Shown here piece after piece: positions 20,038 through 29,114 of a stretch of 64,000 bases of DNA. The translations under genes were made by a program, and so were the position numbers. Under the pieces are notes generated by a model, which had not been told where the DNA came from, made no database searches, and saw only the letters and a program-made list of their open reading frames with translations. The stretch spans positions 248,001 through 312,000 of the forward strand of contig NZ_JADPRZ010000001.1 of the NCBI RefSeq assembly GCF_017347095.1. Direction: 5' to 3'. Positions within the stretch are counted from its first letter, which is position 1. Every line of letters starts with the position of its first letter. The DNA is from Sporosarcina sp. E16_8 (lineage in GTDB: Bacteria > Bacillota > Bacilli > Bacillales_A > Planococcaceae).

Positions 20038-20109
20038 ATGTACAAACGCCTAAAACGAAAATGGTTGAAACGGCTAAATGGCATACTCGGAAAAAAAACT
20101 ATCGCTTAA
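20038..20109 (+). CDS. 23-aa cationic amphipathic peptide, unrecognised
   Basis: A 24-codon frame including stop. The peptide starts MYKRLKRKWLKRL and ends GKKTIA: about nine Lys/Arg, no acidic residue, and hydrophobic residues Y2, L5, W9, L10, L13, I16, L17 spaced for one face of a helix. It is flanked by a perfect sigma-A promoter, GAGGAGTGA upstream of the ATG, and an intrinsic terminator eight bases after the stop, forming a self-contained unit of about 125 bases. I do not recognise it. It could be a secreted or membrane-active peptide, a type I toxin-like peptide or a small regulatory RNA with an incidental frame. No antisense promoter was seen. Confidence 0.6.
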   Translation: MYKRLKRKWLKRLNGILGKKTIA

Positions 20110-20116
20110 TTATGTT

Positions 20117-20147
20117 AAGTCCGCCATCAAATTGGTGGGCTTTTCTT
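20117..20147 (+). terminator. Terminator of the peptide gene
   Basis: AAGTCCGCCA, loop, TGGTGGGCTT (two G-T pairs), then TTCTTTATTTT. Confidence 0.8.
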
Positions 20148-20216
20148 TATTTTAAACAAGTGTCATGCTAATATAAAGAGAATCAGTTCAAACGAACGTA
20201 AAAAGGAGAGCAAACG

Positions 20217-20426
20217 ATGATTTATAAAATTTATTATCAAGATAACTTGCTTCAAATTCCAGTCCGTGAAAATACAAAAAGCATGTACATCGAAGCGGAT
20301 TCGGAAAGGGCAGTCCGTGCGAAGTTGAAAGACCGTGCTTTTAACATTGAATATATCCAACTTCTTGAAGGTGTTCATCTTGAATACGAACAGGCTGCAC
20401 CCTATTTCGAGCTTGAAGAGGTTTAA
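20217..20426 (+). CDS. rpoY: RNA polymerase epsilon subunit
   Basis: 69 aa, starting [20 protein letters not shown], the sequence and length of RpoY (YkzG), a small auxiliary subunit of Firmicute RNA polymerase. AAAGGAG lies eight bases before the ATG. Two bases separate it from rnjA, the same arrangement as in B. subtilis, so the two are translated from one message. Confidence 0.93.
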   Translation: MIYKIYYQDNLLQIPVRENTKSMYIEADSERAVRAKLKDRAFNIEYIQLLEGVHLEYEQAAPYFELEEV

Positions 20427-20428
20427 AC

Positions 20429-22096
20429 ATGAAATCTATTAAAAACAATGAAACAGCCGTTTTCGCTTTAGGCGGACTAGGTGAAATCGGCAAAAACACA
20501 TATGGTGTACAATTCCAAGATGAAATTATTTTAATTGATGCGGGTATTAAATTCCCCGATGACGCATTACTCGGTATCGACTACGTCATTCCGGATTACA
20601 CGTATCTTGAACGAAATGTGGACAAGATTAAAGGCCTATTTATTACACACGGTCATGAAGATCATATTGGCGGTATTCCTTATCTACTTCGCAAAATTAA
20701 TGTTCCAGTATACGGCGGAAAACTCGCACTTGGACTTTTGCGTAATAAACTGGAAGAGCATGGTCTGTTACGGACTACGAAGTTGATTCCATTTGGGGAA
20801 GATGACGTATTCAAGTTCCGTAAGACAGCGGTATCATTTTTCCGGACCACACACAGTATTCCAGATGCATTCGGTGTTGTAGTTAAAACACCTTCCGGTA
20901 ATATTGTTCACACAGGTGACTTCAAATTCGATTTCACACCAGTTGGGGAACCAGCAAACTTAACGAAGATGGCGAAAATCGGTAGCGAAGGAGTACTTTG
21001 TCTGTTATCGGATAGTACAAATGCTGAAATTCCTAACTTCACAATGTCTGAACGAAAAGTCGGCGACAGCTTGAATGAGATTTTCAGAAAAGTCGAAGGC
21101 CGTATTATATTTGCAACATTCGCATCAAATATTCATAGACTGCAACAAGTGATTGAGTCTGCCCAGGTATTGGGTCGTAAAATTGCGGTGTTCGGTCGTA
21201 GCATGGATAATGCCATTACAATCGGGCGTGAACTGGGTTACATCGATGCACCGAAAGAATTATTTGTCGATACACAATCATTGAATAAGCTACCAGCCAA
21301 CAAAGTATTAATTCTTTGCACAGGTAGTCAAGGGGAACCGATGGCTGCACTTTCACGTATTGCAAACGGTACGCATAGACAAGTTCAAATCCATCCTGGC
21401 GATACGGTGATTTTCTCGTCTTCACCAATTCCAGGCAATACACTTAGCATTAATAAAGCCATTAATGCTCTATTCCGTGCAGGTGCTGATGTGCTTCATG
21501 GTTCTTTAAATAATATCCATACTTCCGGTCATGGTTCGCAGGAAGAACAGAAATTGATGATCAGATTAATCAAGCCTAAATTCTTCATGCCGATTCACGG
21601 TGAGTATAGAATGTTGAAAATCCATACAGATCTTGCCGTCTCATGTGATGTTCCTCGAGAGAACACATTCATCATGGGGAATGGTGATGTACTCGCTCTT
21701 ACACAAGATGAAGCGCATCTTGCAGGCCGCATTCCTTCCGGGGATGTCTATATTGACGGAAGCGGAATCGGGGATATCGGCAGCGTTGTTCTGCGTGATC
21801 GCAGAATTCTGTCTGAAGATGGTCTTGTAATTGTTGTGGCAACAGTGGATCTAAAGCGCAATCGTGTCGTATCGGGACCAGATATCATTTCCCGTGGATT
21901 CGTTTATATGCGTGAATCTGGTGCAATGATTCACGAAGCACAACAGATGCTATCCAAACAGATGCAGCGCAAGCTTGCAAGCTCGCCCGCAGATTTCGAT
22001 GCTCTAAAAAGTGAAATCATTGATGTTCTCGGACCTTATTTATATGATAAGACGAAACGTAAGCCAATGGTGCTTCCTGTTATTATGGAAGTGTAA
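20429..22096 (+). CDS. rnjA: Ribonuclease J1
   Basis: 555 aa metallo-beta-lactamase/beta-CASP ribonuclease with 5'-3' exonuclease and endonuclease activity in mRNA decay and 16S rRNA maturation. The zinc site reads [10 protein letters not shown] (about 73-82), with later HTGDFKFD and the beta-CASP motifs GSQGEP and [10 protein letters not shown]. Length is normal. In the absence of a second rnj gene here the J1 name rests on linkage to rpoY, which is characteristic. Confidence 0.96.
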   Translation: MKSIKNNETAVFALGGLGEIGKNTYGVQFQDEIILIDAGIKFPDDALLGIDYVIPDYTYLERNVDKIKGLFITHGHEDHIGGIPYLLRKINVPVYGGKLALGLLRNKLEEHGLLRTTKLIPFGEDDVFKFRKTAVSFFRTTHSIPDAFGVVVKTPSGNIVHTGDFKFDFTPVGEPANLTKMAKIGSEGVLCLLSDSTNAEIPNFTMSERKVGDSLNEIFRKVEGRIIFATFASNIHRLQQVIESAQVLGRKIAVFGRSMDNAITIGRELGYIDAPKELFVDTQSLNKLPANKVLILCTGSQGEPMAALSRIANGTHRQVQIHPGDTVIFSSSPIPGNTLSINKAINALFRAGADVLHGSLNNIHTSGHGSQEEQKLMIRLIKPKFFMPIHGEYRMLKIHTDLAVSCDVPRENTFIMGNGDVLALTQDEAHLAGRIPSGDVYIDGSGIGDIGSVVLRDRRILSEDGLVIVVATVDLKRNRVVSGPDIISRGFVYMRESGAMIHEAQQMLSKQMQRKLASSPADFDALKSEIIDVLGPYLYDKTKRKPMVLPVIMEV

Positions 22097-22103
22097 TAAG
22101 GGC

Positions 22104-22150
22104 AAAAAAAATATCCCGTCGCGCTCAATACAGCGTGACGGGATATTTTT
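22104..22150. terminator. Bidirectional terminator between rnjA and ktrC
   Basis: ATATCCCGTC(G)CGCT arms around CAATAC, A tract on one side and T tract on the other; serves both convergent genes. Confidence 0.9.
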
Positions 22151-22151
22151 A

Positions 22152-22811
22152 TTAATGTAAAGCTTTCTTTTCAAACTTATGAATTTCCTCATCCGATCCA
22201 ATGACAATCAAGATATCTTCAAGTCGGATTTTTTCAATCGCTTGAGGGGATACAAGAATATGCTTACCCCTTTTGATGGCAACAATATTGACACCATATT
22301 TGGCCCTGATGTCCAAATCAATTAATGTAGAACCAACGAGTTTATCATTCGCCTTTATTTCCGCAATAGAATACTCATCTGACAATTCTAGATAATCGAG
22401 TATATTATTCGATACCATATTGTTCGCAATTCTGATTCCCATATCACGTTCGGGGTGTACTACCTGGTCAGCTCCGATTTTACGCAATACTTTCTCATGG
22501 GAATCATTTTGAGCTTTCACTGTGATTTTTTTTACGCCGATTTCTTTCAACATAAGTGTCGTCAAAATACTTGCCTGGATGTTTTCGCCGATCGCAACGA
22601 CTACATGCTCGAAATTTCGGATACCAAGTGATCTGAGAACAGACTCATCAGTCGTATCTGCCGCTACCGCCTGTGTGGCAATGTGAGCATATTCATCCAC
22701 TCTATCTGATGAAATATCGATTGCCATGACATCAGCATCGAGTTCAATTAACTCTCTTACGATACTCCCCCCAAAACGACCCAACCCAATCACCGCAAAT
22801 TCCTTTTTCAT
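22152..22811 (-). CDS. ktrC: Potassium channel gating subunit KtrC
   Basis: 219 aa cytosolic RCK protein. Rossmann loop GLGRFGGSIVREL at the N terminus (binds ATP/ADP) and a C-terminal RCK_C domain (about 135-215) which in this family binds cyclic di-AMP. It gates a KtrB/KtrD membrane subunit; ktrD lies at 59.8 kb. GGAGG seven bases upstream selects the ATG at 22811 over an upstream frame start. KtrA is the paralogue it could be confused with; linkage to rnjA as in B. subtilis favours KtrC. Confidence 0.9.
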   Translation of the reverse strand: MKKEFAVIGLGRFGGSIVRELIELDADVMAIDISSDRVDEYAHIATQAVAADTTDESVLRSLGIRNFEHVVVAIGENIQASILTTLMLKEIGVKKITVKAQNDSHEKVLRKIGADQVVHPERDMGIRIANNMVSNNILDYLELSDEYSIAEIKANDKLVGSTLIDLDIRAKYGVNIVAIKRGKHILVSPQAIEKIRLEDILIVIGSDEEIHKFEKKALH

Positions 22812-22899
22812 AGAGCACCCTCCCCTATCCAAGTACTGGATTCGATTAGTGTATCATACTGAATTAGCACGCTCAAATATTCGCCGATTACTTAGGTCA

Positions 22900-23235
22900 C
22901 AGAACAAAACGCAAGCGCCTGTACAGCCCCGACAGAGAAAGTCAGCTTAGGTTCGCGACTTCCTAAGCAATAAGGAGGAATGAAATTCAATCCATCCCCA
23001 CTGTATGACCTACATCGTGTGGCCCAGGAGCTAGGCGCTGTAGTCTAGACGTAAGCAAAAGCTCAAGACGCCGTTTTAGCCCGGACAAGTAGGAGGGAGA
23101 CAGAGCAATCCCTCCCCGCTGGGAAATGGATGGTAATGGCGCACTTTGCCCTTGTCGTCAATTCTGAAGCGACTCGAGTGGCTGGCGTCTTGAGTCTAGA
23201 CGAAAATCACTACGTTACAACTTATCCACAGTGCC
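22900..23235. repeat. Dispersed repeat family A, rearranged copies
   Basis: Two tandem, diverged modules: AAACGCAAGCGCC ... TAGGCGCTGTAGTCTAGAC at 22910-23050 and AGGAGGGAGACAGAGCAATCC ... GAGTCTAGAC at 23090-23200. Both contain the ATCCCTCC/CCCGCTG core. No gene is seen in 22812-23301. Confidence 0.65.
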
Positions 23236-23301
23236 AGATTTCATAATTTCCTAGGAAATTAAAAATACCCGATGTCGCAAATGCGTAATCGGGCTGATTT
23301 C

Positions 23302-23754
23302 CTACTCTTTTTTCATTTCATCTAGCACGCGGTTAACACGCTTTTCAAGCATTTTCATGCCTCCGCCGCCCGCTTGGAAATGACGTAACTGTCCGTCTTT
23401 ATCAAATACATAATAAGCCGGAACGTATTGGTTATCGAATTTATCTGTGAGTATCGCTTCACTATCGACAAATATCGGTTGCGTAATGTCGTGTTCAGCC
23501 GCTACTGATGTGATTTGAAGTAGATCTAAATCGTCTTCGGAACGTGGCATATGGACTGCGATGACGTTTAAATCATCTTTATATTTGTCTCTAAATTCAT
23601 TGACTTCAGGCATTGCTTCCTTACATAAGTGACAGCTGACAGACCAAAAATGGATCAGCGTTGGTTTTTCACCAACCAATTCCTCTCTTGTTCTTTCTCC
23701 ATTCAACCATGCTGTTGCACCTACAAGTTCCGGTAATTGTTCACGTAGTTTCAT
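23302..23754 (-). CDS. ykuV: Thiol-disulfide oxidoreductase YkuV
   Basis: 150 aa thioredoxin-fold protein without signal peptide, hence cytosolic. Active site WSVSCHLCKEAMP (CHLC, about residues 40-43), cis-proline region VPAYYVFDK, and a MKLREQLPEL start that matches B. subtilis YkuV closely. GGAGG eight bases upstream fixes the start at 23754. It follows the peroxiredoxin gene ykuU; the pairing suggests YkuV reduces disulfides, possibly those of YkuU, which is inference. Confidence 0.92.
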   Translation of the reverse strand: MKLREQLPELVGATAWLNGERTREELVGEKPTLIHFWSVSCHLCKEAMPEVNEFRDKYKDDLNVIAVHMPRSEDDLDLLQITSVAAEHDITQPIFVDSEAILTDKFDNQYVPAYYVFDKDGQLRHFQAGGGGMKMLEKRVNRVLDEMKKE

Positions 23755-23775
23755 GCTTTTTCCTCCTTCATTTTT

Positions 23776-23815
23776 CAAAAAAATCCCCACTGCTAATATA
23801 TGCACGGGGACTTCA
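23776..23815 (-). terminator. Intercistronic terminator between ykuU and ykuV
   Basis: On the minus strand GTCCCCGTGCA, loop, TGGGGA followed by TTTTTTTG, placed before the ykuV ribosome site. It should limit read-through from ykuU into ykuV. Confidence 0.65.
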
Positions 23816-23838
23816 TTTGATATAATTTCAACTGTTAC

Positions 23839-24381
23839 TTATAGTGTCTTCTGACCAGGTCTCCAGTTAGCCGGGCATAGTCCGCCAGTTTGAAGAGCTT
23901 GAAGCACGCGCAATGTTTCGTCTACATCACGGCCAATATTGTTGTGGAATACTGTTTGGTACTGAAGTTCACCTTCAGGGTTGATGATGAATAGACCGCG
24001 TAGTGCGATACCTTCTTCTTCAATCAACACACCATAGTCGCGTGAAACTTGGTGGTTTGTATCAGCTGCCAGTGGGTATTTCAACTGCTCTAGGCCGTTA
24101 TTTTTACGGTCTGTGTTGATCCATGCAAGGTGCGTATGGATTGTATCCGTAGATAGACCGATAATTTCTGTATCCAAATCTTCGAACTCATCATAACGAT
24201 CAGACATTGCTGTAATTTCCGTTGGACATACAAATGTAAAGTCCATTGGATAAAAGAATAATACTGTCCATTTATCGTTTTTCATATTTTCTTGAAGGCT
24301 TACTTTACCAAAAGATTTATCTGCTAGTACCGCATCCAATGTGAAATCTGGTGCTTGCTTACCTACCATACGGTTAATCAT
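23839..24381 (-). CDS. ykuU: 2-Cys peroxiredoxin YkuU
   Basis: 180 aa AhpC-class thiol peroxidase that reduces hydrogen peroxide and organic peroxides. Peroxidatic cysteine in DFTFVCPTEI (about residue 52) and resolving cysteine in the C-terminal GGLCPANWRPG (about residue 169). Length and sequence match B. subtilis YkuU, and the gene stands directly before ykuV as there. GGAGG nine bases before the ATG. The leader carries a perfect inverted repeat (24467-24500). Confidence 0.94.
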   Translation of the reverse strand: MINRMVGKQAPDFTLDAVLADKSFGKVSLQENMKNDKWTVLFFYPMDFTFVCPTEITAMSDRYDEFEDLDTEIIGLSTDTIHTHLAWINTDRKNNGLEQLKYPLAADTNHQVSRDYGVLIEEEGIALRGLFIINPEGELQYQTVFHNNIGRDVDETLRVLQALQTGGLCPANWRPGQKTL

Positions 24382-24466
24382 TAAATAACCCCTCCACTAA
24401 TTCTTTTGTGCCAGGACATCCCCTGCACAATCCTTATCAAGACTAACAAAAAATTGGCCTCATTTC

Positions 24467-24500
24467 AAACAGAGCGCCTTGTCCAAACAGCGCTCTGTTT
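24467..24500. promoter_or_regulatory. Perfect 11-bp inverted repeat in the ykuU leader
   Basis: AAACAGAGCGC, 12 bases, GCGCTCTGTTT, 86 bp before ykuU. No T run on either strand, so it is not an ordinary terminator; an operator or leader RNA hairpin is possible. A second, imperfect repeat (CCCTTCTCCC/GGGAAAAGGG) is at 24542-24570. Confidence 0.5.
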
Positions 24501-24578
24501 AATATGTGGCAATTCCATGACGTATATACAGTCATTATGTTTACCCTTCTCCCAATTAAGGGAAAAGGGTTATAAGTG

Positions 24579-24902
24579 TTATTTACAATTAGAAGGTTTC
24601 GCTGGTCGCGCTAGGCAATATTCACAGGTTGGATCACTACAAGAGCTCTCACGCCATTCATCGCACGATGGGCAAAATATGGAATCGTGTTCGTCATTAT
24701 AATCTAATGGATCAAGGCAGATTCTGCAGTGATTGGGCAGTTCTACTAAATTACGGATCTTTCCATTTTTCATAAGAAAGATGCCTTCGATTTCTTTTTT
24801 ATCTCTCCTCAGATCACCAATTGATTCCCAACTAAGTCCGAGGTCTTCCATTGTCCATTTACGGTCATCAGGATCCAAATAAAAAACTTTCTTTTTTCCC
24901 AA
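24579..24902 (-). CDS. Zinc-ribbon protein, unrecognised
   Basis: 107 aa. The N-terminal half (MGKKKVFYLDPDDRKWTMEDLG) is hydrophilic; the C-terminal half carries seven cysteines and two histidines, arranged CRIC near 59, CPSC near 77, then C-X4-C-X2-C, suggesting two zinc knuckles. I do not recognise a named family. It is divergent from the CorA-like gene at 24975 with only 72 bp between, and precedes ykuU on the same strand. The start ATG has GGGGGGCTTTG upstream. Confidence 0.65.
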   Translation of the reverse strand: MGKKKVFYLDPDDRKWTMEDLGLSWESIGDLRRDKKEIEGIFLMKNGKIRNLVELPNHCRICLDPLDYNDEHDSIFCPSCDEWRESSCSDPTCEYCLARPAKPSNCK

Positions 24903-24974
24903 TCAAAGCCCCCCTTTATTCGCTATATTGTACCATAAAACGCCAAAATTTCAATTGATGAAGGATGAACGAAA

Positions 24975-26429
24975 ATGCAGAAAACTATTCCAATTACTAA
25001 ACTTGACATTCAACAAACGCATATGTCTTTTACTCTTCCTTTAAGATATGACAGTACGAGAATGGATGACCTTGCGCTAACACTCAAGGCAAATGACTAT
25101 TCTTTTTTTCAGATAGACAAGCCTTTAATTGAAAGTAGCGTCAACGTAGATGAAATCCCTGTTAATGAAAAAGAACTCAAACAGTATTTTCTCCCCTATA
25201 TCGAAGACAAACTTTTTCCTGCTTCGTTACATGAAAATGGATTTCACAGGTTTACAAAGTCTATCATGAAACGCTTTGAATACAAACTTAGAGATACGAA
25301 TATACCTTTCGTTATCCAGAGTGTCAATCTAATACTCGGCCCTTTCGACATTGCTTTTTTAACTGTCAAAGTTGAATTAGATTGTCCCAGAACTGAACTT
25401 GCAGATGTTCTTGATTTCATGCATCATTTCAGGGCAGTAGAACCTCAATTAGCAGAGGAACAAGGTATGGTAATAGTCTGTCCTGACAATGGAAGTATTT
25501 TATCTGTTCGACATCTACTGTTTGAATGTCTCTGTCCCTTTTTGGAAAAATTCATCTTGCACGATGATAAGTCGAATAGCTATTCTGGCTCTCTACCTTA
25601 TTTTGAAGATAAGAGGATGTATGTTACTGCTTTCCTTTTCAGCCAGCAAGATTCTCTTATTACAGATGATCAATTGTATCGAATGGGTGCTTTGGACGGT
25701 AGATTACCAAATGGTCATCTATTCATATCCGCTAATAATCCTGACTATATCCAACGTTCTCTGAATCAATCACTTCACGATAGATGGGCTCCCAACAGGT
25801 ATACAGTTATAACTGAACATGCATTTGTAACAGTAACAAACTGCTTGCCTAACGATATGTCCAGGGAACTTTCACAATACACGGGTACTCATTATTATAA
25901 TTTTATTCTCCACTACTTTTATAAGATTATGTTACTGCGAGTGTCTTTCGAATATAGTCAAATCGAATGGGGAAAAGATGAGGAATATGTAAAATCACTG
26001 ATTAAGTTCATCACGCTATTTTCAGCCGGCTATTATTCACAGGAAGTGAGTACACGTTCAGAAGGCAAAGAACTCTCGCATATGTTCCGACAAGCATTCA
26101 ATATCGATTGCCTTTACAAAGAAGTGAATACAACTTTGCACGAACTGTACAAAAGCCAAGAAAATCATGCTTCCGACAAGATGAATATGCTTCTTTTCAT
26201 TCTCACTATTTTCACCGTCATTTCTGGAATTTATGGCATGAACCTCGTTATTGAAGACTGGGAATCCCCTTCAGGCTGGCGGGAGTTTTCCTCCTACACG
26301 TTTTTTGAGTGGATATCACTTGTCACTGCACTGAGTGGTATCGGTCTTTCTGCATATTTAGTTGTTACTACATTTGGCAAGATGATGATGAGTAAACTGC
26401 GCCGAAAGAAATCAAAGTCTCGTATGTGA
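24975..26429 (+). CDS. Divergent CorA-like membrane protein
   Basis: 484 aa. The C terminus has the CorA plan: a long helix, a first transmembrane segment ending SGIYGMN (GMN at 421-423, the Mg2+-selectivity motif of CorA channels), a short loop of acidic/polar residues and a second transmembrane helix followed by a basic tail (KLRRKKSKS). The large N-terminal domain (about 1-380) does not look like a classical CorA cytosolic domain and is about 100 residues longer than usual. Likely a divalent-cation channel or transporter, but ion and function are open. It forms its own unit with a terminator at 26434. Confidence 0.72.
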   Translation: MQKTIPITKLDIQQTHMSFTLPLRYDSTRMDDLALTLKANDYSFFQIDKPLIESSVNVDEIPVNEKELKQYFLPYIEDKLFPASLHENGFHRFTKSIMKRFEYKLRDTNIPFVIQSVNLILGPFDIAFLTVKVELDCPRTELADVLDFMHHFRAVEPQLAEEQGMVIVCPDNGSILSVRHLLFECLCPFLEKFILHDDKSNSYSGSLPYFEDKRMYVTAFLFSQQDSLITDDQLYRMGALDGRLPNGHLFISANNPDYIQRSLNQSLHDRWAPNRYTVITEHAFVTVTNCLPNDMSRELSQYTGTHYYNFILHYFYKIMLLRVSFEYSQIEWGKDEEYVKSLIKFITLFSAGYYSQEVSTRSEGKELSHMFRQAFNIDCLYKEVNTTLHELYKSQENHASDKMNMLLFILTIFTVISGIYGMNLVIEDWESPSGWREFSSYTFFEWISLVTALSGIGLSAYLVVTTFGKMMMSKLRRKKSKSRM

Positions 26430-26433
26430 AAAT

Positions 26434-26477
26434 GACCGGTTCCTCTTTTTTTAATAAGAGGTTAATCCGGTTTTTAT
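26434..26477 (+). terminator. Terminator of the CorA-like gene
   Basis: ACCGG..CCTCTT and AAGAGG..CCGGT arms, T5 afterwards. Confidence 0.7.
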
Positions 26478-26540
26478 TTTTTATCAACCACGCCATTTAT
26501 AGAAGTGGGAGACTTCTGCTGAATGAAATTAAAATAACGC

Positions 26541-26568
26541 TTGATTTCCGCTTAATATTTTGTATAAT
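26541..26568 (+). promoter_or_regulatory. Sigma-A promoter of the pot operon
   Basis: TTGATT, 16 bases, TATAAT. Between it and the first gene lies an AGTATAGTATTACT partial palindrome that could be an operator for the operon's own regulator. Confidence 0.7.
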
Positions 26569-26633
26569 TAGAAGGGTTTTCAGTAAACTTCAAGTATAGT
26601 ATTACTAAACTCCATTACGTTAGGGGGATGTCC

Positions 26634-27176
26634 GTGGAGATTGGAAGTAGGATTAAAAGCCTTCGCTTAAAAAAAGGGCTCACTCAGGAAGAACTTGGAG
26701 AACGGACTGATTTAACGAAAGGGCATATTTCACAGTTGGAACGTAATTTGAACTCCCCTTCGATTGAAACGCTTTTCGCATTATTAGAAGTGTTAGGAAC
26801 AACACCTAAAGACTTCTTTGACGAACCCAAGAAAAATGTACAAGTCGTCTACTCGACTGATAATCAGACAATCCATACGGATGATGAGATGAAATATAGC
26901 ATCCGATGGTTAGTGCCCAGATCAAATGAGAATGAAATGGAACCTGTCCACATCACATTTCACGCACAGGGCGAATTCAAAAAGTTCGAGCCATCTCTTG
27001 CAGAAACATTTATATACGTCTTGAAAGGAAAAGTCGCTGTTGTAATTGGCAAGACTCAGCACATCGCTTCAAAAGGTGATGCAGTCTACTATGACGCATC
27101 CGAGCATCACTGTTTATCAAATGCATTCAACGGAACGAGCGAAATACTGCTCGTCGCGACGGAATCTTACTTATAA
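26634..27176 (+). CDS. XRE-cupin transcriptional regulator of polyamine uptake
   Basis: 180 aa. N-terminal XRE-type helix-turn-helix (about 5-60; [22 protein letters not shown]) and a C-terminal cupin domain (about 105-178) that would bind a small effector. GTG at 26634 is chosen because AGGGGG touches the ATG at 26628, leaving no spacing. It is the first gene before potABCD with 17 bp between, the common arrangement for PuuR-like regulators of spermidine/putrescine transport; polyamine sensing is inference from context. Confidence 0.88.
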   Translation: MEIGSRIKSLRLKKGLTQEELGERTDLTKGHISQLERNLNSPSIETLFALLEVLGTTPKDFFDEPKKNVQVVYSTDNQTIHTDDEMKYSIRWLVPRSNENEMEPVHITFHAQGEFKKFEPSLAETFIYVLKGKVAVVIGKTQHIASKGDAVYYDASEHHCLSNAFNGTSEILLVATESYL

Positions 27177-27193
27177 AGAAAAGGAGTGTCAAC

Positions 27194-28300
27194 ATGACGA
27201 CTCAGCCAATTATTCGATTCGAAAATGTTACAAAGAAATATAATCATGATACAACTGTATTGAACAGTGTTTCCTTTGAAATGGAACGTGGGAAATTTTA
27301 CACATTACTAGGCCCATCAGGTTGTGGGAAAACGACAATCCTTCGTCTCATCGCAGGTTTTATCGAACCCACAGACGGGACTATTTTCTTCAATGGTAAA
27401 AAAATCAACAACGTACCTGCCAATGAACGACAAGTAAACACGGTTTTTCAAGATTATGCGCTGTTTCCGCATTTGAATGTTTTTGAAAATATTGCATTCG
27501 GATTGCGTATTAAGAAAGTGAAACAAGACGAAGTCAAACGTCGTGTTATTGAAGCACTGAAATTCGTCAATTTGGAAGGCTATGAAAATCGGGAAATCGC
27601 AGAAATGTCAGGTGGGCAACGTCAACGCGTCGCCATTGCACGTGCAATCATCAATGATCCAGAAGTTATTTTACTGGATGAGCCGCTATCAGCACTCGAT
27701 TTGAAACTGCGTTCTGAAATGCAATACGAACTTCGAGAATTACAGCAACGTTTAGGTAAAACGTTCGTATTCGTTACACATGATCAGGAAGAGGCACTTG
27801 CAATGTCCGATGAAATTTTTGTCTTGGATGCAGGTGAAATCCAACAATCAGGAACTCCACTCGATATTTATGATGAACCTATCAACCGTTTTGTCGCTGA
27901 TTTCATTGGCGAGTCTAACATCGTTCCAGGCATAATGATTGAAGATTTTGTCGTTCAATTTACCGGGAAGACATTTGAATGTGTAGACGAAGGGCTAAAT
28001 CCAAATGAAAAAGTTGATATCGTCATCCGTCCAGAAGATTTGGAACTCACAACTGTCGATAAAGGTAAACTAAACGTGACAGTTGATACCCAATTATTCC
28101 GCGGTGTTCACTACGAGCTATCCACATACGATGCCGATGGCAATGAATGGCTTGTGCATTCAACTAAAAAAGCAGAAGTCGGTGTAACAGTCGGACTCGA
28201 TTTCGATCCGGAAGACATTCATGTCATGCGCTTAAACGAATCTGAAGAGGAATTCGACGCTAGACTTGAGGCATATGGGGTATCGGATAATGAACAATAA
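27194..28300 (+). CDS. potA: Spermidine/putrescine ABC transporter ATPase
   Basis: 368 aa. Walker [10 protein letters not shown] (about 37-45), signature [14 protein letters not shown], Walker [13 protein letters not shown], switch His in VTHDQEEA, and a C-terminal OB-type TOBE domain (about 285-350). Energises PotBC for polyamine import. Its last 11 bases overlap potB. AAAGGAG lies eight bases before the ATG. Confidence 0.95.
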   Translation: MTTQPIIRFENVTKKYNHDTTVLNSVSFEMERGKFYTLLGPSGCGKTTILRLIAGFIEPTDGTIFFNGKKINNVPANERQVNTVFQDYALFPHLNVFENIAFGLRIKKVKQDEVKRRVIEALKFVNLEGYENREIAEMSGGQRQRVAIARAIINDPEVILLDEPLSALDLKLRSEMQYELRELQQRLGKTFVFVTHDQEEALAMSDEIFVLDAGEIQQSGTPLDIYDEPINRFVADFIGESNIVPGIMIEDFVVQFTGKTFECVDEGLNPNEKVDIVIRPEDLELTTVDKGKLNVTVDTQLFRGVHYELSTYDADGNEWLVHSTKKAEVGVTVGLDFDPEDIHVMRLNESEEEFDARLEAYGVSDNEQ

Positions 28301-29114
28301 ACCGCTACGCCCGCTGTACACAATACCGTATACAGCATGGATTCTGCTTTTTGTCATAGCGCCGATTGCACTTATCGTTTACTATTCATTTTTTGACTTA
28401 GCGGGCCATTTCACCTTGGACAACTATATAAACTTTTTCTCTTCTGTCTATTTGAAACTAACTATCAGTTCATTTTGGTATGCGTTTCTTATTACGTTAT
28501 TCACGTTGCTGTTTGCCTATCCAACCGCTTATTTTCTGACAAAAACGAAGCATAAGCAACTATGGCTTTTGCTCATTATTATTCCATCTTGGATAAATCT
28601 TCTCCTAAAAACATACGCGTTCATTGGCCTTTTCGGACTTTATGGTCCAATAAATGCATTGTTAGAAACGGTTGGTATCGGCAGCCAGCAAATTCTATTC
28701 ACCGATTTCAGTTTCGTTTTCGTATCCGTTTATATTTTCATCCCGTTTATGATCTTACCGATTTTCAATTCACTTGATAAACTAAATCCAGCGCTTATCG
28801 ACGCGTCACATGATCTCGGTGCTAATTCATGGACGACATTCAGACGTGTCATATGGCCTTTAACGTTAAACGGTGTTAAATCTGGCATACAAGTTGTTTT
28901 CATCCCTGCCCTGTCGCTGTTCATGATCACTCGACTGATTGCAGGTAACAAAGTCATTACACTTGGAACCGCGATTGAACAACAATTTCTTGTCACGCAA
29001 AACTGGGGAATGGGTTCAACCATCGCCGTATTCCTAATTTTATTTATGTTTATCATCATGTTGATTACGAGCAGTAACGATAGGGGGACGACAATCAATG
29101 GAAAAACTAAGTAA
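28290..29114 (+). CDS. potB: Spermidine/putrescine ABC transporter permease
   Basis: 274 aa with six transmembrane helices and the inner-membrane component EAA loop ([25 protein letters not shown], quoted in part) that contacts PotA. The ATG at 28290 (MNNKPLRP) lies nine bases after GGGG inside the end of potA and is preferred over an upstream start that would lie deeper in potA. Overlaps potC by 17 bp. Confidence 0.93.
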   Translation: MNNKPLRPLYTIPYTAWILLFVIAPIALIVYYSFFDLAGHFTLDNYINFFSSVYLKLTISSFWYAFLITLFTLLFAYPTAYFLTKTKHKQLWLLLIIIPSWINLLLKTYAFIGLFGLYGPINALLETVGIGSQQILFTDFSFVFVSVYIFIPFMILPIFNSLDKLNPALIDASHDLGANSWTTFRRVIWPLTLNGVKSGIQVVFIPALSLFMITRLIAGNKVITLGTAIEQQFLVTQNWGMGSTIAVFLILFMFIIMLITSSNDRGTTINGKTK

